64,000 nt of DNA from Psychrobacter frigidicola (lineage in GTDB: Bacteria > Pseudomonadota > Gammaproteobacteria > Pseudomonadales > Moraxellaceae), in assembly GCF_007997305.1 (NCBI RefSeq), contig NZ_VORZ01000002.1:186001-250000 (forward strand), given 5' to 3'. The position numbers were made by a program, and so were the translations under genes. Shown here piece after piece: positions 1 to 11,045 of the stretch. The notes under the pieces were generated by a model. The model worked only from the letters and a program-made list of their open reading frames with translations, was not told the origin of the DNA and searched no databases. Position 1 is the stretch's first letter, and each line of letters starts with the position of its first letter.

Positions 1-522
1 GTGGTGATGAATGCCCCAGCTGGCGGTGTTGGTCAATTGGTAATTCAGCTGTTAATGGCTAAAATTACAGAAGATGATATCAAAGTGACGGTCATTTGCT
101 CGCCAGAGAAGTATGCCAAGCTTGACCAGTTGATAGATAAAAGCAAGCTGGCAGGTTGGATTGATTACACTAAGGATGACAGCTTTTCTGACTTGCAAGC
201 AGACGTGTTATTAGACTTGGTTGGTGATGATGCAGGAGTACGGGCGCTAAGCTTACTTAAATCTGATGGTCACGTATGTGTGTTGCCATCCATTTGGGTT
301 GATAAGCTAAAAGAGGCAGGCAGTGATAAAAACTTAACTATAGAAGGGTTTGCAGTCACGCCATCTGGACAATCTATGGCCCGCGTTCTTCAGCAAGTCG
401 CTGATGCTACCTTGAAGCTACATATCCAACGAAGCTATCCATTGTCTGAAGTGGTTAAAGCCCATAGCGAACTACAAAAAGGTAGCACTTTTGGTAAAAT
501 TGTTTTAGAAGTCACTGCTTAG
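1..522 (+). CDS. MDR-family (quinone oxidoreductase-like) dehydrogenase, C-terminal part
   Basis: The reading frame is open at the first base, so this is the 3' part of a gene that begins before the window. The visible 173 residues are the nucleotide-binding and C-terminal part of a medium-chain dehydrogenase/reductase. A glycine-rich Rossmann motif (APAGGVGQ, about residues 5-12) is followed by alternating strands and helices, a DLVGDD segment matching the place where these enzymes line the coenzyme pocket, and the usual ending (HSELQKGSTFGKIVLEV). Family members are about 320-340 residues, so roughly half is missing. NADPH-dependent quinone or enone reduction is the family's usual activity, but the substrate cannot be told from this fragment. 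The next gene follows on the same strand after 83 bp. Confidence 0.8.
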   Translation: MVMNAPAGGVGQLVIQLLMAKITEDDIKVTVICSPEKYAKLDQLIDKSKLAGWIDYTKDDSFSDLQADVLLDLVGDDAGVRALSLLKSDGHVCVLPSIWVDKLKEAGSDKNLTIEGFAVTPSGQSMARVLQQVADATLKLHIQRSYPLSEVVKAHSELQKGSTFGKIVLEVTA

Positions 523-605
523 ATTTAACAAAGTAGCCGTTTTAAGCGGCTATGAATTATAAACATTTATAAATAAACAGTTGCAAGATAGATACAGGTA
601 ACTTT

Positions 606-803
606 ATGACCCAGCTGCAAATTTTTACTCTGTGTGCATGGGTATTGTATGTACCTTATCACTTTATCATGCAGCAATGGTCGCAAGGCGTTAGCGCAGC
701 GATTCGTATTGACCTACTGTTTATTTATCCAATGTTGGCTTTATTAACCCTTGCCGTTATCTTTCAATGGTTGAGAAAGTACTATAAACGATTGCAAAAG
801 TAA
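606..803 (+). CDS. small hypothetical membrane protein (65 aa)
   Basis: I do not recognise a family. The 65-residue product is hydrophobic, with one likely membrane segment near residues 5-20 and a second at about 35-56 (IDLLFIYPMLALLTLAVIF), and ends in a basic tail (RKYYKRLQK). That suggests a two-helix inner-membrane protein with a cytoplasmic C-terminus. The ATG is preceded by a weak AGGTAA ribosome-binding site. It lies 83 bp after the oxidoreductase on the same strand, and the next gene is convergent. Reality as a gene rests on the coherent two-helix topology and basic end rather than on homology. Confidence 0.55.
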   Translation: MTQLQIFTLCAWVLYVPYHFIMQQWSQGVSAAIRIDLLFIYPMLALLTLAVIFQWLRKYYKRLQK

Positions 804-910
804 GGTGGTTCACAGGATTTCTTAAAATAGCTAGAGTAGCTAGAGCACCATTATTAATAAAGCTAACTATATTAGACAACTATATCAGACAGTTATATTA
901 CCAAAGATAA

Positions 911-1696
911 TTACAGCGTAAATATGTGCCGAAAGGTAAGACTAATTCGGCCATCATGAACCTTTTTAGTTTTAGGAATACTGTGTTTCCAATACTCTTG
1001 GGTGACACCTGCCATTACAATTAACTGACCTGGGGCAAGATAAAGATCTACTTTATCTTGCCCTTCTTTATGCTTAGCAGACTTGTGCCTAAAAAGCATT
1101 TTTCTGGCCGCTCCTAATGATAAAGCAGCAATCAACGGCTGTGCTCCCAGCTCTTTCTCATCGTCGGCATGATAGCCCATACCTTCGCTACCCGATGGAT
1201 AATAGTTAAGCAGACAAGCATTAAAGTAGGAACGCTCGCTTTTGCTAGTACAGTCAGCGCCTTTATTAAAATCAGCACCTTTATTAAAGTCAGCGTCAGT
1301 ATTACTAATGCCATCAGCAGTGACCCTGAGATTCAGAGCCTGAATTTTATCTTCAATTATTTGTTTCACGTGAAACACTATAGGGTGCCAACCAGTTGCT
1401 AGATAGGTATGCCCTGCATAACGGTAATTTAAACCTGCATCGCCCATCCATACAATTTGGCGTTTGGTAATATGAGTTTTACCAAACAAGGTAACCACAT
1501 CAGATTGCCAAGGTAAGGTCGTTAATAATACTTGGTATAAATCATCGTCGTTATCAATAACATGCTCTATACCTAGCTGATCTAAATACTGCAACTCTGA
1601 ACTATCTAGCCCGGAAGTATATGAGCCTAAGTTATACAACTGGCCGTCGTATGGCAGTAAATTATCAGTAGGGTTAGGCGTAAATAAATCATCCAC
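911..1696 (-). CDS. alkB: AlkB-type 2-oxoglutarate/Fe(II) dioxygenase (alkylated DNA repair)
   Basis: This 261-residue protein belongs to the AlkB superfamily, which removes alkyl groups from DNA bases by oxidative dealkylation using Fe(II) and 2-oxoglutarate. The iron triad is visible as H176-x-D178 (MGYHADDE) and H238 (YWKHSIP). The 2-oxoglutarate-binding arginines fit R250 and R256 (DGRISLTFRH). The preceding LLNYYPSGSEGMGYH stretch matches the eukaryotic ALKBH2/3-like branch better than E. coli AlkB. Between residues about 127 and 155 a low-complexity insert contains a tandem repeat (ADFNKG twice), encoded by 18-bp DNA repeats. The gene lies 54 bp upstream, in the minus-strand sense downstream, of the alpha/beta hydrolase gene and probably shares its transcript. 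Confidence 0.85.
   Translation of the reverse strand: MDDLFTPNPTDNLLPYDGQLYNLGSYTSGLDSSELQYLDQLGIEHVIDNDDDLYQVLLTTLPWQSDVVTLFGKTHITKRQIVWMGDAGLNYRYAGHTYLATGWHPIVFHVKQIIEDKIQALNLRVTADGISNTDADFNKGADFNKGADCTSKSERSYFNACLLNYYPSGSEGMGYHADDEKELGAQPLIAALSLGAARKMLFRHKSAKHKEGQDKVDLYLAPGQLIVMAGVTQEYWKHSIPKTKKVHDGRISLTFRHIFTL
1257..1292. repeat. 18-bp tandem repeat inside the alkB-like gene
   Basis: Two head-to-tail copies of an 18-bp unit (1257-1274 and 1275-1292) differ at two positions. A third, poorly matching copy may follow at 1293-1310. They encode the duplicated ADFNKG hexapeptide in the insert of the AlkB-like protein. The unit is a multiple of three, so copy-number change would keep the frame. 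Confidence 0.8.
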
Positions 1697-1750
1697 TAGC
1701 TTAGACCTTTCTAATTTTATAAAATAATTGTACTTTAATGACTGATAACG

Positions 1751-2629
1751 TTATTTAGATAAGAAGTTTTCTAAGATAATATCGGCACACTGCTTAGGCG
1801 CTTCCATCGGCAGTAAGTGCCCATAATCTGGCAGTGAAATAATCTGTTCAGCTGGAATAAAGGTCTGCCAGTTTTCACGGACTTTATCACTGATAAATAA
1901 GGTGGGCTTGCCAGTAATTAAGGTATAAGGACAAGTGAGTTGTTTGAGAGCATCATCAATAAAGGGCGTGCCAAAATAGTTGGCCAGTTCTTGCTCAGGA
2001 GCAAAGGTTAAGATGTAGCTTCCGTCTGCTTGTTGGGTCAAGCTGCTGCTTGCGAACAGTTGCATATGCTCGTCACTGATACGGCGATAGGCACGTTGTG
2101 TGCGCAGATGCTCATAAAAGGCTTGAACGCTTGGCCATATGGCTTGTTTGCTTAGCGTGCTTTTGAAAGGCTCACGGGACAGCTTGATAGCGCGGGGCAT
2201 CAAGTCATAAAGTAAGGTTTGGGCTTTGGTAAAAGTGACTGGCTCTATCAGGTATAGCTGTGAGAATAAATCAGGGCGCTTAGCCGCAGCGATGGCTGTG
2301 GCAGTGGCACCTTGCGAGTGACCGATAGCAACGATAGGCGCATCTTGAGTTTTTTCTAAAAACTCAATCAACATATCCGCATCTTGCTGGCGCGTGAGGC
2401 GGCGGCTAGTTGGCTTATCATACCAATAGCCGCGCATGGCAAGTGAGCTAAGCGTAAAACCTGCTGCCAGCGCTTCTAAGAACGGTGTATAGCTACCCAC
2501 TGTAAAACCATTGCCGCCATAAAAGTGAGCGGCTGGGCGAGTGAGTGATGGTGTGTCTGCCAACTCATTGAGCTGATAGTAGCGAGCCTGCTGACCATTA
2601 ATGTCGATACTTTTTGCAAAGGCTTCCAT
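1751..2629 (-). CDS. alpha/beta hydrolase
   Basis: This is a 292-residue alpha/beta-hydrolase-fold protein. The nucleophile elbow is GHSQG with Ser105. The catalytic histidine is probably H271 in the C-terminal DYGHLLPMEAP motif. An oxyanion-loop candidate (FYGGNGF) lies at about residues 36-42. No signal peptide or transmembrane segment is seen, so it should be cytoplasmic. The substrate cannot be assigned; esterase, lipase-like and haloperoxidase-type annotations are all used for such proteins. The gene sits between the ABC exporter (99 bp upstream in its sense) and the alkB-like gene on the same strand. Confidence 0.8.
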   Translation of the reverse strand: MEAFAKSIDINGQQARYYQLNELADTPSLTRPAAHFYGGNGFTVGSYTPFLEALAAGFTLSSLAMRGYWYDKPTSRRLTRQQDADMLIEFLEKTQDAPIVAIGHSQGATATAIAAAKRPDLFSQLYLIEPVTFTKAQTLLYDLMPRAIKLSREPFKSTLSKQAIWPSVQAFYEHLRTQRAYRRISDEHMQLFASSSLTQQADGSYILTFAPEQELANYFGTPFIDDALKQLTCPYTLITGKPTLFISDKVRENWQTFIPAEQIISLPDYGHLLPMEAPKQCADIILENFLSK

Positions 2630-2728
2630 AATCGTAGCACCTCCATGTGCTGCTGAAACTGGCGTAGTTTAATTTGCATTAATTCAAATTGTCTTAATAA
2701 AACTTAGCTTAGTTTATGCACGTTTTAC

Positions 2729-4681
2729 TTAATCCAACTCGCCTAAGAAGTCACCACTTTGACGACGCCATAGTCCTGCATAAACGCCGTTTAATGCCAG
2801 TAGTTGGTCATGGCTGCCTTGCTCAATGATTTGGCCTTTGTGCATTACTACCAGTCTATCGAGAGCAGCAATGGTAGATAAACGGTGAGCGATAGCGATA
2901 ACAGTTTTGCCTTTCATAATATCGTTTAGGCTTTCAGTAATCGCAAATTCAATCTCAGAATCAAGCGCACTGGTCGCCTCATCTAGTAGTAAAATAGGCG
3001 CATTTTTGAGCATGACTCGTGAGATAGCGATACGTTGGCGCTGACCGCCAGATAGTTTGACGCCGCGCTCACCGACTTGGGTATCGAGTCCAGTATTGCC
3101 TTTATCATCATACAAATCTTTGATAAAGTCCCATGCCTGCGCTTGTTTGGCGGCATAGATAATCTCATCGTCAGTGGCCTCAGGACGACCATAGGCGATA
3201 TTTTCACGCACAGTACGATGCAACAGGGAAGTATCTTGGGTAACCATACCGATTTGCTGGCGTAAGGAGTCTTGGGTGACTTCATTAATAGCTTGTCCAT
3301 CAACACAGATTTTACCGCTATCGACATCAAAGAAGCGCAACAGTAAGTTAACTAAGGTCGATTTACCGGCACCTGAACGCCCAACCAAACCAATTTTTTC
3401 ACCGGCTTTAATATCTAAGTGGAAGTTGTCCAAAAGCTTGACACGTGAGGAAGTCAGCGGCGTTTCAACTTCATCAATGTACTCGCCTTCGATATCATCA
3501 ACAATGTCTTCACCTTCGTAACTAAAATCTACATGGTCAAAAATAATATTGCCCTCAGTCACCACTAATGCTGGCGCATTGGGGATGTCTACAATAGTTT
3601 GGGGTGCTGATAACGTGCGCATACCATCTTGCACTGTACCGATACTCTCAAAAAGACTGGCCGTTTGCCACATAATCATACGGGTTAGACCATTTAATCG
3701 TAGCGCCATCGCTGTGGCTGCGGCAATTGCACCGACGCCGACCGCGCCCTTTTGCCATAAATATAAGCCAATGCCAGCGGTAGTACCGACTAAAATAACA
3801 CTGATAGTGTGGTTGACGATTTCTAGTTGCGAGACCCAGCGCATTTGAGCATGGACGGTACCTAAAAACTGACCCATCGCATCTTTAGCGTAGCTAAGCT
3901 CACGGCGTGAATGACTGAACAGCTTTACTGTCATAATGTTAGCATAAGCATCGGTGATACGGCCAACCATCAGCGCCCGCGCATCAGCCTGAATAATAGC
4001 GGTCACTTTAAGCTTTGGAATAAAGAACCACATCGTCAGCCCAAACAAGACAAACCAAATCGCAAATGGAATCAATAATAAGCTGTCTAAGTTAAATAAA
4101 ATCACCCCAGTGGTGATAAAGTAGACGAGGACGTACAGCAGCATATCAGTGACGGTCATCACGGTATCACGTACGGCAAGGGCCGTTTGCATGACTTTCG
4201 CTGACACTCGCCCAGAAAACTCGTCTTGATAAAACTGCATCGATTGATTGAGCATACGCTGGTGAAAACGCCAGCGCATCTGCATGGGGAAAACCCCTTG
4301 AATCGCCTGAAAACGAATCAGCGATGACAATGAAATCCAGAACGGACTGATAATTAGTACTGCTAGCATCAGCAGCAACATATCGCCTTTTTCAGTCCAC
4401 AAGTTTTGCGGGGTATAAGTACCGAGCCAATCGACTAGATTACCAATCCATGCAAATAGCATGGCTTCATAGACGCCGATACCCGCGGACAGAATCATAA
4501 ACAGTAATAACCAGCCGCGCAAACCTTCGGTACAGGCCCACAGAAATTTTATCAACCCATCACGGGGCAGGGGCATTGGGGTATCAGGAAAGGCGGAAAG
4601 ACGGGTTTCAAAAAATCGGAATAAAGCGTTCATAGGCAGTAGCAATACATCGATAGCAGTACGCAAGATAAACGTTGGCAA
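2729..4681 (-). CDS. ABC transporter, fused permease and ATPase (MsbA/MdlB-type exporter)
   Basis: This 650-residue protein is a half-transporter with an N-terminal six-helix membrane domain (about residues 40-350) and a C-terminal ATPase domain. Visible ATPase motifs are Walker A (GRSGAGKST), the signature LSGGQRQR, Walker B with LLLDEATSALDSE and the H-loop AHRLSTI. Such exporters work as dimers in the inner membrane, moving lipids, drugs or peptides outward; the substrate is not predictable here. An unusual acidic insert of about 28 residues (DIVDDIEGEYIDEVE and neighbours) lies at the start of the ATPase domain, between the aromatic A-loop (DFSYEG) and the next core strand. The gene is probably first in a minus-strand unit with the hydrolase and alkB-like genes. 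Confidence 0.9.
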   Translation of the reverse strand: MPTFILRTAIDVLLLPMNALFRFFETRLSAFPDTPMPLPRDGLIKFLWACTEGLRGWLLLFMILSAGIGVYEAMLFAWIGNLVDWLGTYTPQNLWTEKGDMLLLMLAVLIISPFWISLSSLIRFQAIQGVFPMQMRWRFHQRMLNQSMQFYQDEFSGRVSAKVMQTALAVRDTVMTVTDMLLYVLVYFITTGVILFNLDSLLLIPFAIWFVLFGLTMWFFIPKLKVTAIIQADARALMVGRITDAYANIMTVKLFSHSRRELSYAKDAMGQFLGTVHAQMRWVSQLEIVNHTISVILVGTTAGIGLYLWQKGAVGVGAIAAATAMALRLNGLTRMIMWQTASLFESIGTVQDGMRTLSAPQTIVDIPNAPALVVTEGNIIFDHVDFSYEGEDIVDDIEGEYIDEVETPLTSSRVKLLDNFHLDIKAGEKIGLVGRSGAGKSTLVNLLLRFFDVDSGKICVDGQAINEVTQDSLRQQIGMVTQDTSLLHRTVRENIAYGRPEATDDEIIYAAKQAQAWDFIKDLYDDKGNTGLDTQVGERGVKLSGGQRQRIAISRVMLKNAPILLLDEATSALDSEIEFAITESLNDIMKGKTVIAIAHRLSTIAALDRLVVMHKGQIIEQGSHDQLLALNGVYAGLWRRQSGDFLGELD

Positions 4682-4954
4682 ACGTTATCTTGCACTGGGA
4701 CTTGTGTTAGTAGGATAGCGCTCTATTTTAGCAAAACTTCGCAATCGCACCTGCATGGTAATTGTAATTTGAACGGGTCAGACACTATTCTATAGGCCTT
4801 GGCTATCGGCTATGAAGGTGAACGTTATAAATGAATTGATGGGTCTGGAATATATAGATTGCCGTAGGTGAAATAATTTGTTACATTCCATCTATTTGCA
4901 ATTATTTAATCGCAGTCTGTTAGCTAAAAGTGAGTCACATTAAGGTAGAGGTCA

Positions 4955-5839
4955 ATGCTGTATTTAATAATTGCGGTGCTATGCAGTGTCGCAGTTTCTG
5001 TTCTATTAAAAGTACTGCGTCAACATGATATAGACATTCGCCAGACCATCGTTGCCGGTTATCCGGTTGCCTTTTTGCTGACTTGGCTGTTACTTAAGCC
5101 AGATTTGAGTGCTATCAATACGCTTGGTAGCGCTTGGGGCATTATTCTTGCGCTTGGAATTTTATTACCGACAGTATTTATAGTTCTGGGTCGGGCGATT
5201 GCAGCGGTGGGCATGGTTGCTACTGATGCGGCTCAGCGTTTGTCTCTAGTTATTCCTATCATTGCTGCTTTTCTATTATTTGGAGAAGTACTAACGGGCA
5301 CACGTATTTTTGGTTTGGTACTGGGTTTCTTGGCACTGGGCGCTCTTATTTATCGCCCGCAGCCGTTAGCAGCTGTTAATAATAACGATAATAAGCTTGA
5401 TAGCAGCTTACAAAAACACGTCCTGCGTACGCCTCTATGGCTATTTGGGGTATGGGTAGGCTATGGTGTTATCGATATCTTGTTTAAGCAAGTTGCCAAG
5501 CAAGGTGCGGCGTTTCCGCTAACGTTATTGGTCAGCTTTGGGCTGGCAGGTTTATTATTGCTCATTTACTTAATTGTCAGTCGCGTACGCTGGCAAGGTC
5601 GAGCGCTACTGGCAGGTTTACTACTGGGCGCACTTAATATGGGCAATATTTACGCATACATTCGCGCGCATCAAGTGTTGTCTGAATCCCCCAGTATCGT
5701 GTTTACGGGGATGAACGTTGGCGTTATTGCTGTCGCTACCCTTATTGGGGTCGGTATCTTTAAAGAGCATCTTAACCGCATCAATATAATTGGCTTATTA
5801 TTAGCGGTGAGCTGTGTGGCGGTATTGTTTTTAGCGTGA
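4955..5839 (+). CDS. EamA/DMT-superfamily transporter
   Basis: This is a 294-residue integral membrane protein with about ten predicted transmembrane helices in two similar halves, the pattern of EamA drug/metabolite transporters. The halves are joined by a short polar linker rich in Asn and Asp (about residues 140-152). The ATG is preceded by AGAGG at good spacing. Family members export amino acids, metabolites or drugs; nothing here identifies the substrate. It is divergent from the ABC exporter (273-bp gap) and 211 bp before the aldolase gene, and there is no clear functional link to either. Confidence 0.85.
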   Translation: MLYLIIAVLCSVAVSVLLKVLRQHDIDIRQTIVAGYPVAFLLTWLLLKPDLSAINTLGSAWGIILALGILLPTVFIVLGRAIAAVGMVATDAAQRLSLVIPIIAAFLLFGEVLTGTRIFGLVLGFLALGALIYRPQPLAAVNNNDNKLDSSLQKHVLRTPLWLFGVWVGYGVIDILFKQVAKQGAAFPLTLLVSFGLAGLLLLIYLIVSRVRWQGRALLAGLLLGALNMGNIYAYIRAHQVLSESPSIVFTGMNVGVIAVATLIGVGIFKEHLNRINIIGLLLAVSCVAVLFLA

Positions 5840-6050
5840 TAGTTTTAGCATGATGTGCTTAGTCACTATTAACATGACAGTCAATTTTTCTCCAAAATTT
5901 ACAGATATGATATTTTAACCCAGCAAATACAGGCAAGATGCGTATCCTATGGTAAAGTAACCTACAAATGGTTAGTAAGCAGAAATTAAAAGATAACCGT
6001 TTATCTTTGTAATATTTAACTTTTATTAATAATGATAGGAAGTCTGTTCA

Positions 6051-6941
6051 ATGGAATACCAAAAGCAATTACAACGTATAAAGAATGGTTCAGGATTCAT
6101 TGCCGCGCTTGACCAAAGTGGTGGCAGCACCCCAAAAGCATTAGAAACTTATGGCGTTATGGGCGATGCTTACGATAATGATGAAGCGATGTTTGATCAA
6201 GTGCACGAAATGCGTGCGCGTATCATGACTTGCGACTGCTTTGATAATGAGCGAGTTCTTGGCGCGATTTTGTTTGAAGACACTATGGATCGTAAGGTTA
6301 ATAGTAAACCGACTGCCAACTATCTATGGGAAGATAAGAATATTGTGCCTTTTTTAAAGGTCGATAAAGGCTTAGCAGAACATATGAGTGGCGTGCAAGT
6401 GATGCGTCCGATGCCGGGTTTGGATTTGCTATTAGATAAAGCTAAAAACTACCCCGTATTTGGTACTAAAATGCGTTCAGTAATTTATGAGCCAAATGTG
6501 GATGGTATCGAACTGGTCGTTCAACAGCAATTTGATGTGGCGAAGCAAATTATCTCTAAAGGTCTGATGCCTATTGTTGAGCCAGAAGTAGATATTAACA
6601 GTACTAAGAAACATGAGTGCGAAGTCATATTAAAAATCAATATCTTACACAACCTTGAACGCTTGGCTGATGACAAACAAGTCATGCTTAAGCTAACGTT
6701 GCCTGAAGAAGCCGGCTTCTATCAAGAGCTGATTGACCATCCAAAAGTGCTAAAAGTCGTGGCATTATCGGGTGGTTATAGCCGTAGCGATGCGTGCGCT
6801 AAGCTGAAGCAGAATCCTGGTATGATTGCGAGCTTCTCACGCGCCTTTACTGAAGGCTTGAGCAAACAGCAAACTGATAAAGAGTTTGCGGATACCATTA
6901 ATACTTCGATTGATGAGATTTATCAAGCGTCGAAGATTTAG
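6051..6941 (+). CDS. fda: fructose-bisphosphate aldolase class I
   Basis: This 296-residue protein matches the bacterial class I aldolase family of the Staphylococcus Fda type, which cleaves fructose 1,6-bisphosphate to dihydroxyacetone phosphate and glyceraldehyde 3-phosphate through a lysine Schiff base and needs no metal. The N-terminus with GFIAALDQSGGSTPKALE is characteristic. The Schiff-base lysine is most likely in VMLKLTLPEE, and ALSGGYSR contributes to phosphate binding. Length is normal. The start has a good upstream AGGAAG. The gene appears monocistronic and ends just before a strong terminator. In an organism of this type its role is more likely gluconeogenic than glycolytic, which is inference. 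Confidence 0.93.
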   Translation: MEYQKQLQRIKNGSGFIAALDQSGGSTPKALETYGVMGDAYDNDEAMFDQVHEMRARIMTCDCFDNERVLGAILFEDTMDRKVNSKPTANYLWEDKNIVPFLKVDKGLAEHMSGVQVMRPMPGLDLLLDKAKNYPVFGTKMRSVIYEPNVDGIELVVQQQFDVAKQIISKGLMPIVEPEVDINSTKKHECEVILKINILHNLERLADDKQVMLKLTLPEEAGFYQELIDHPKVLKVVALSGGYSRSDACAKLKQNPGMIASFSRAFTEGLSKQQTDKEFADTINTSIDEIYQASKI

Positions 6942-6978
6942 GTTTGAAGAATTAACGCTAAAAGTAATTTAAAACTAT

Positions 6979-7015
6979 AAAAAAGCCCCACTATTTAAAT
7001 AGTGGGGCTTTTTTT
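6979..7015. terminator. bidirectional terminator between fda and thiC
   Basis: A perfect palindrome with GCCCCACTATTT pairing with its mirror is flanked by A-runs on the left and T-runs on the right. It can act as a rho-independent terminator for fda on the plus strand and for thiC on the minus strand. Confidence 0.92.
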
Positions 7016-7063
7016 GTACTGCAATAATTTGAAGCTAACTCATTTAAATCTTTTTATAAAACC

Positions 7064-9076
<2,013 letters not shown>

Positions 9077-9310
9077 TTACGCATGCAATTTGAGCCAATC
9101 GCCAGATTAAAATAATCGCGCGAGCAAAAAAATACTAGCGGATGACTCTAATGGGAGTGATGGGTGCTGCTTATTATCAACTGGCGAACTCTTTATTAAC
9201 CGGCGATTTATTAACCGGATATATCTGGCTAATAAAACAAGGCTTGAGAGTAAGCATAATAAAATAATAAGGCATTTCTGCGCGCCCGTTGCAAAACGAT
9301 AACATCAGCT

Positions 9311-9419
9311 CAGACTTCCCTGCGTCGGTACTAACCGCATCAGGTTCGGCGGGTGGTTTCTCAGCGAATATATTTTGGCTTTATTTATTAAGCCAAGAAT
9401 ACATCGCACCCCGAGTCTG
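9311..9419 (-). promoter_or_regulatory. TPP riboswitch (THI element) upstream of thiC
   Basis: Read on the minus strand, the element has the conserved pieces in order: a closing stem CAGACT / AGTCTG (9414-9419 with 9311-9316), CGGGGTGC, a variable AT-rich P3 arm, GCTGAGA, and then the AACCTGATGCGGTTAGTACC and GCAGGGAAG blocks that bind the pyrophosphate and close the aptamer. These are the hallmarks of the THI box. It ends about 300 bp before thiC, so the expression platform and a long leader lie in between. Ligand binding is expected to reduce thiC expression. Confidence 0.95.
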
Positions 9420-9440
9420 TCAGTGTTGTAAATCAACTTC

Positions 9441-9470
9441 ATACTAGCAAACTTCTGCCGTGACAGCCAA
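9441..9470 (-). promoter_or_regulatory. possible sigma-70 promoter for the thiC riboswitch transcript
   Basis: On the minus strand, TTGGCT (9465-9470) and TAGTAT (9441-9446) are separated by 18 bp, and predicted initiation falls shortly before the aptamer. The -35 box is a modest match, so this is a candidate only. Confidence 0.4.
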
Positions 9471-9637
9471 TGATATTTAGGCATATGGATAACGGGCTCA
9501 AGGCCGCCCTTGTTATTAAGAGTTTTTATGAATGACGTTTATTATTCCTAATCAATACTACTAAATGTTAGTGCGGCTTATTAATAATTATTAGGAGTTT
9601 AAGACTTTTGCAGTTTGCAGTCGCTCTTACTTGAGCA

Positions 9638-9655
9638 TTGTCATCAAACTGTCAT
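9638..9655 (+). promoter_or_regulatory. Pho box upstream of pstS
   Basis: TTGTCATCAAACTGTCAT matches 16 of 18 positions of the consensus built from two CTGTCAT repeats separated by AAAA. It lies 74 bp before the pstS ATG, the usual place for PhoB activation. PhoB should therefore induce the pst operon under phosphate limitation. Confidence 0.85.
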
Positions 9656-9729
9656 TAAAGCTTGGCACACTACAACGCATGTCACGGATTATACCTTTTT
9701 GTAGGTTTGTTAAACTTTAGGAGATTTTC

Positions 9730-10881
9730 ATGCGTTATTCATTATTAGCGGTTGCGGTCAGTTGTGCGTTCATGCTCACAGCTTGTAATAAAGCAAGCGA
9801 CACTGCAGAGCCAGTCGCAGAGAGTGGCGCAGTAGCAACAACTGGCGGTGAAAGCAGTGCATCAAAAACAGCAACCCCTGCGAATACTGATAAAGTTTCA
9901 ATGAATATTACCGGTGCGGGCGCCTCATTTCCGCAACCTATTTATGCCAAATGGTCAGCCGACTATAACGGCGCGACCGGTGGACAAGTCAATTATCAAT
10001 CTATCGGTTCCTCAGGCGGTATCAAGCAAATCGTCGCTGGCACCGTTGACTTTGGTGCCTCAGATGCCCCAATGACCCCAGAAGAGCTCAACGAAGCCGG
10101 TCTCATTCAGTTCCCAATGGTGATTGGTGGTGTCGTGCCAGTGGTTAATATTAAAGGTATTGCGCCGGGCGCATTAAAGCTCGATGGCAACATGCTCGCT
10201 GATATCTATTTGGGTAAAATCAGTAAATGGAATGACCCTGCTATTGTACAACTGAACCCAGATTTGAGCTTACCAGACAGTCCGATTACCACAGTATTCC
10301 GCTCAGATGGCTCAGGCACGACCTTTAACTTTACTGACTATTTGGCCAAAGTATCCCCCGATTGGCAAAGTAAGGTTGGGGTTGATAAAACGGTCAAATG
10401 GCCAACCTCTGCTAACGGCGCGGCCGGTAAAGGCAACGAGGGCGTCGCAAGCTATGTCGGACGGATGGACAACTCGATTGGGTATGTCGAATACGCTTAT
10501 GCCAAGCAAAATAATATGGCGCATGTGGCACTCAAAAATGCAGCAGGTAACTTTGTACAGCCTTCGATAGAAAGCTTTGCGGCGGCGGGCGATATTGATT
10601 GGGCGCAGCAAGCCGGCTTTTATAAAGTTATTACCAACTCTGAAACCGCTCAAGCATGGCCAATTGCTGCGACTACCTTTATTTTGGTACACAAACAACC
10701 AAAAGATGCCAAGCAAGTGGCAGGCGTATTGAACTTCTTTAGCTGGGCGTATGACCAAGGGGACGACTCAGCAACCGCGCTCGATTATGTACCGTTCTCT
10801 GATACGGCAGTAGCATTATTTAAAGACAGTTGGCAGCAAGTGGTCGATAAAGATGGTAAGCCGGTCTATACCCCGCAGTAA
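9730..10881 (+). CDS. pstS: phosphate ABC transporter substrate-binding protein PstS (lipoprotein)
   Basis: PstS binds inorganic phosphate with high affinity and delivers it to the PstCAB transporter. The N-terminus is a lipoprotein signal with lipobox LTAC and Cys19, so the protein should be membrane-anchored through lipid rather than freely periplasmic as in E. coli. A short Ala/Thr/Ser-rich linker precedes the binding domain. Phosphate-binding loops are visible as GAGASFPQPIYAKW, GSSGGIKQI, DFGASDAPM and FRSDGSGTTFNFTDYL. The length of 383 is slightly above average because of the linker. A Pho box lies upstream and pstC, pstA, pstB and phoU follow in order. Confidence 0.96.
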   Translation: MRYSLLAVAVSCAFMLTACNKASDTAEPVAESGAVATTGGESSASKTATPANTDKVSMNITGAGASFPQPIYAKWSADYNGATGGQVNYQSIGSSGGIKQIVAGTVDFGASDAPMTPEELNEAGLIQFPMVIGGVVPVVNIKGIAPGALKLDGNMLADIYLGKISKWNDPAIVQLNPDLSLPDSPITTVFRSDGSGTTFNFTDYLAKVSPDWQSKVGVDKTVKWPTSANGAAGKGNEGVASYVGRMDNSIGYVEYAYAKQNNMAHVALKNAAGNFVQPSIESFAAAGDIDWAQQAGFYKVITNSETAQAWPIAATTFILVHKQPKDAKQVAGVLNFFSWAYDQGDDSATALDYVPFSDTAVALFKDSWQQVVDKDGKPVYTPQ

Positions 10882-11045
10882 TCCTCAGTCTAATAACGTT
10901 TTTTTTCATATCCATTTTCATATCAATTAATGTCATCACAGTTATTTAGATATCAATTGTCTTTCGTATTATTTAGTTTTACAGCGCTGATATAGGTGCA
11001 GTTTGTTTGCAAGCTGCGCCTATTATCGCAACTATTGAGGTGGTT

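Noticed and set aside
3077..3848. Plus-strand frames opposite the ABC exporter
   Set aside because: They are complements of a well-supported gene and have no motifs of their own.
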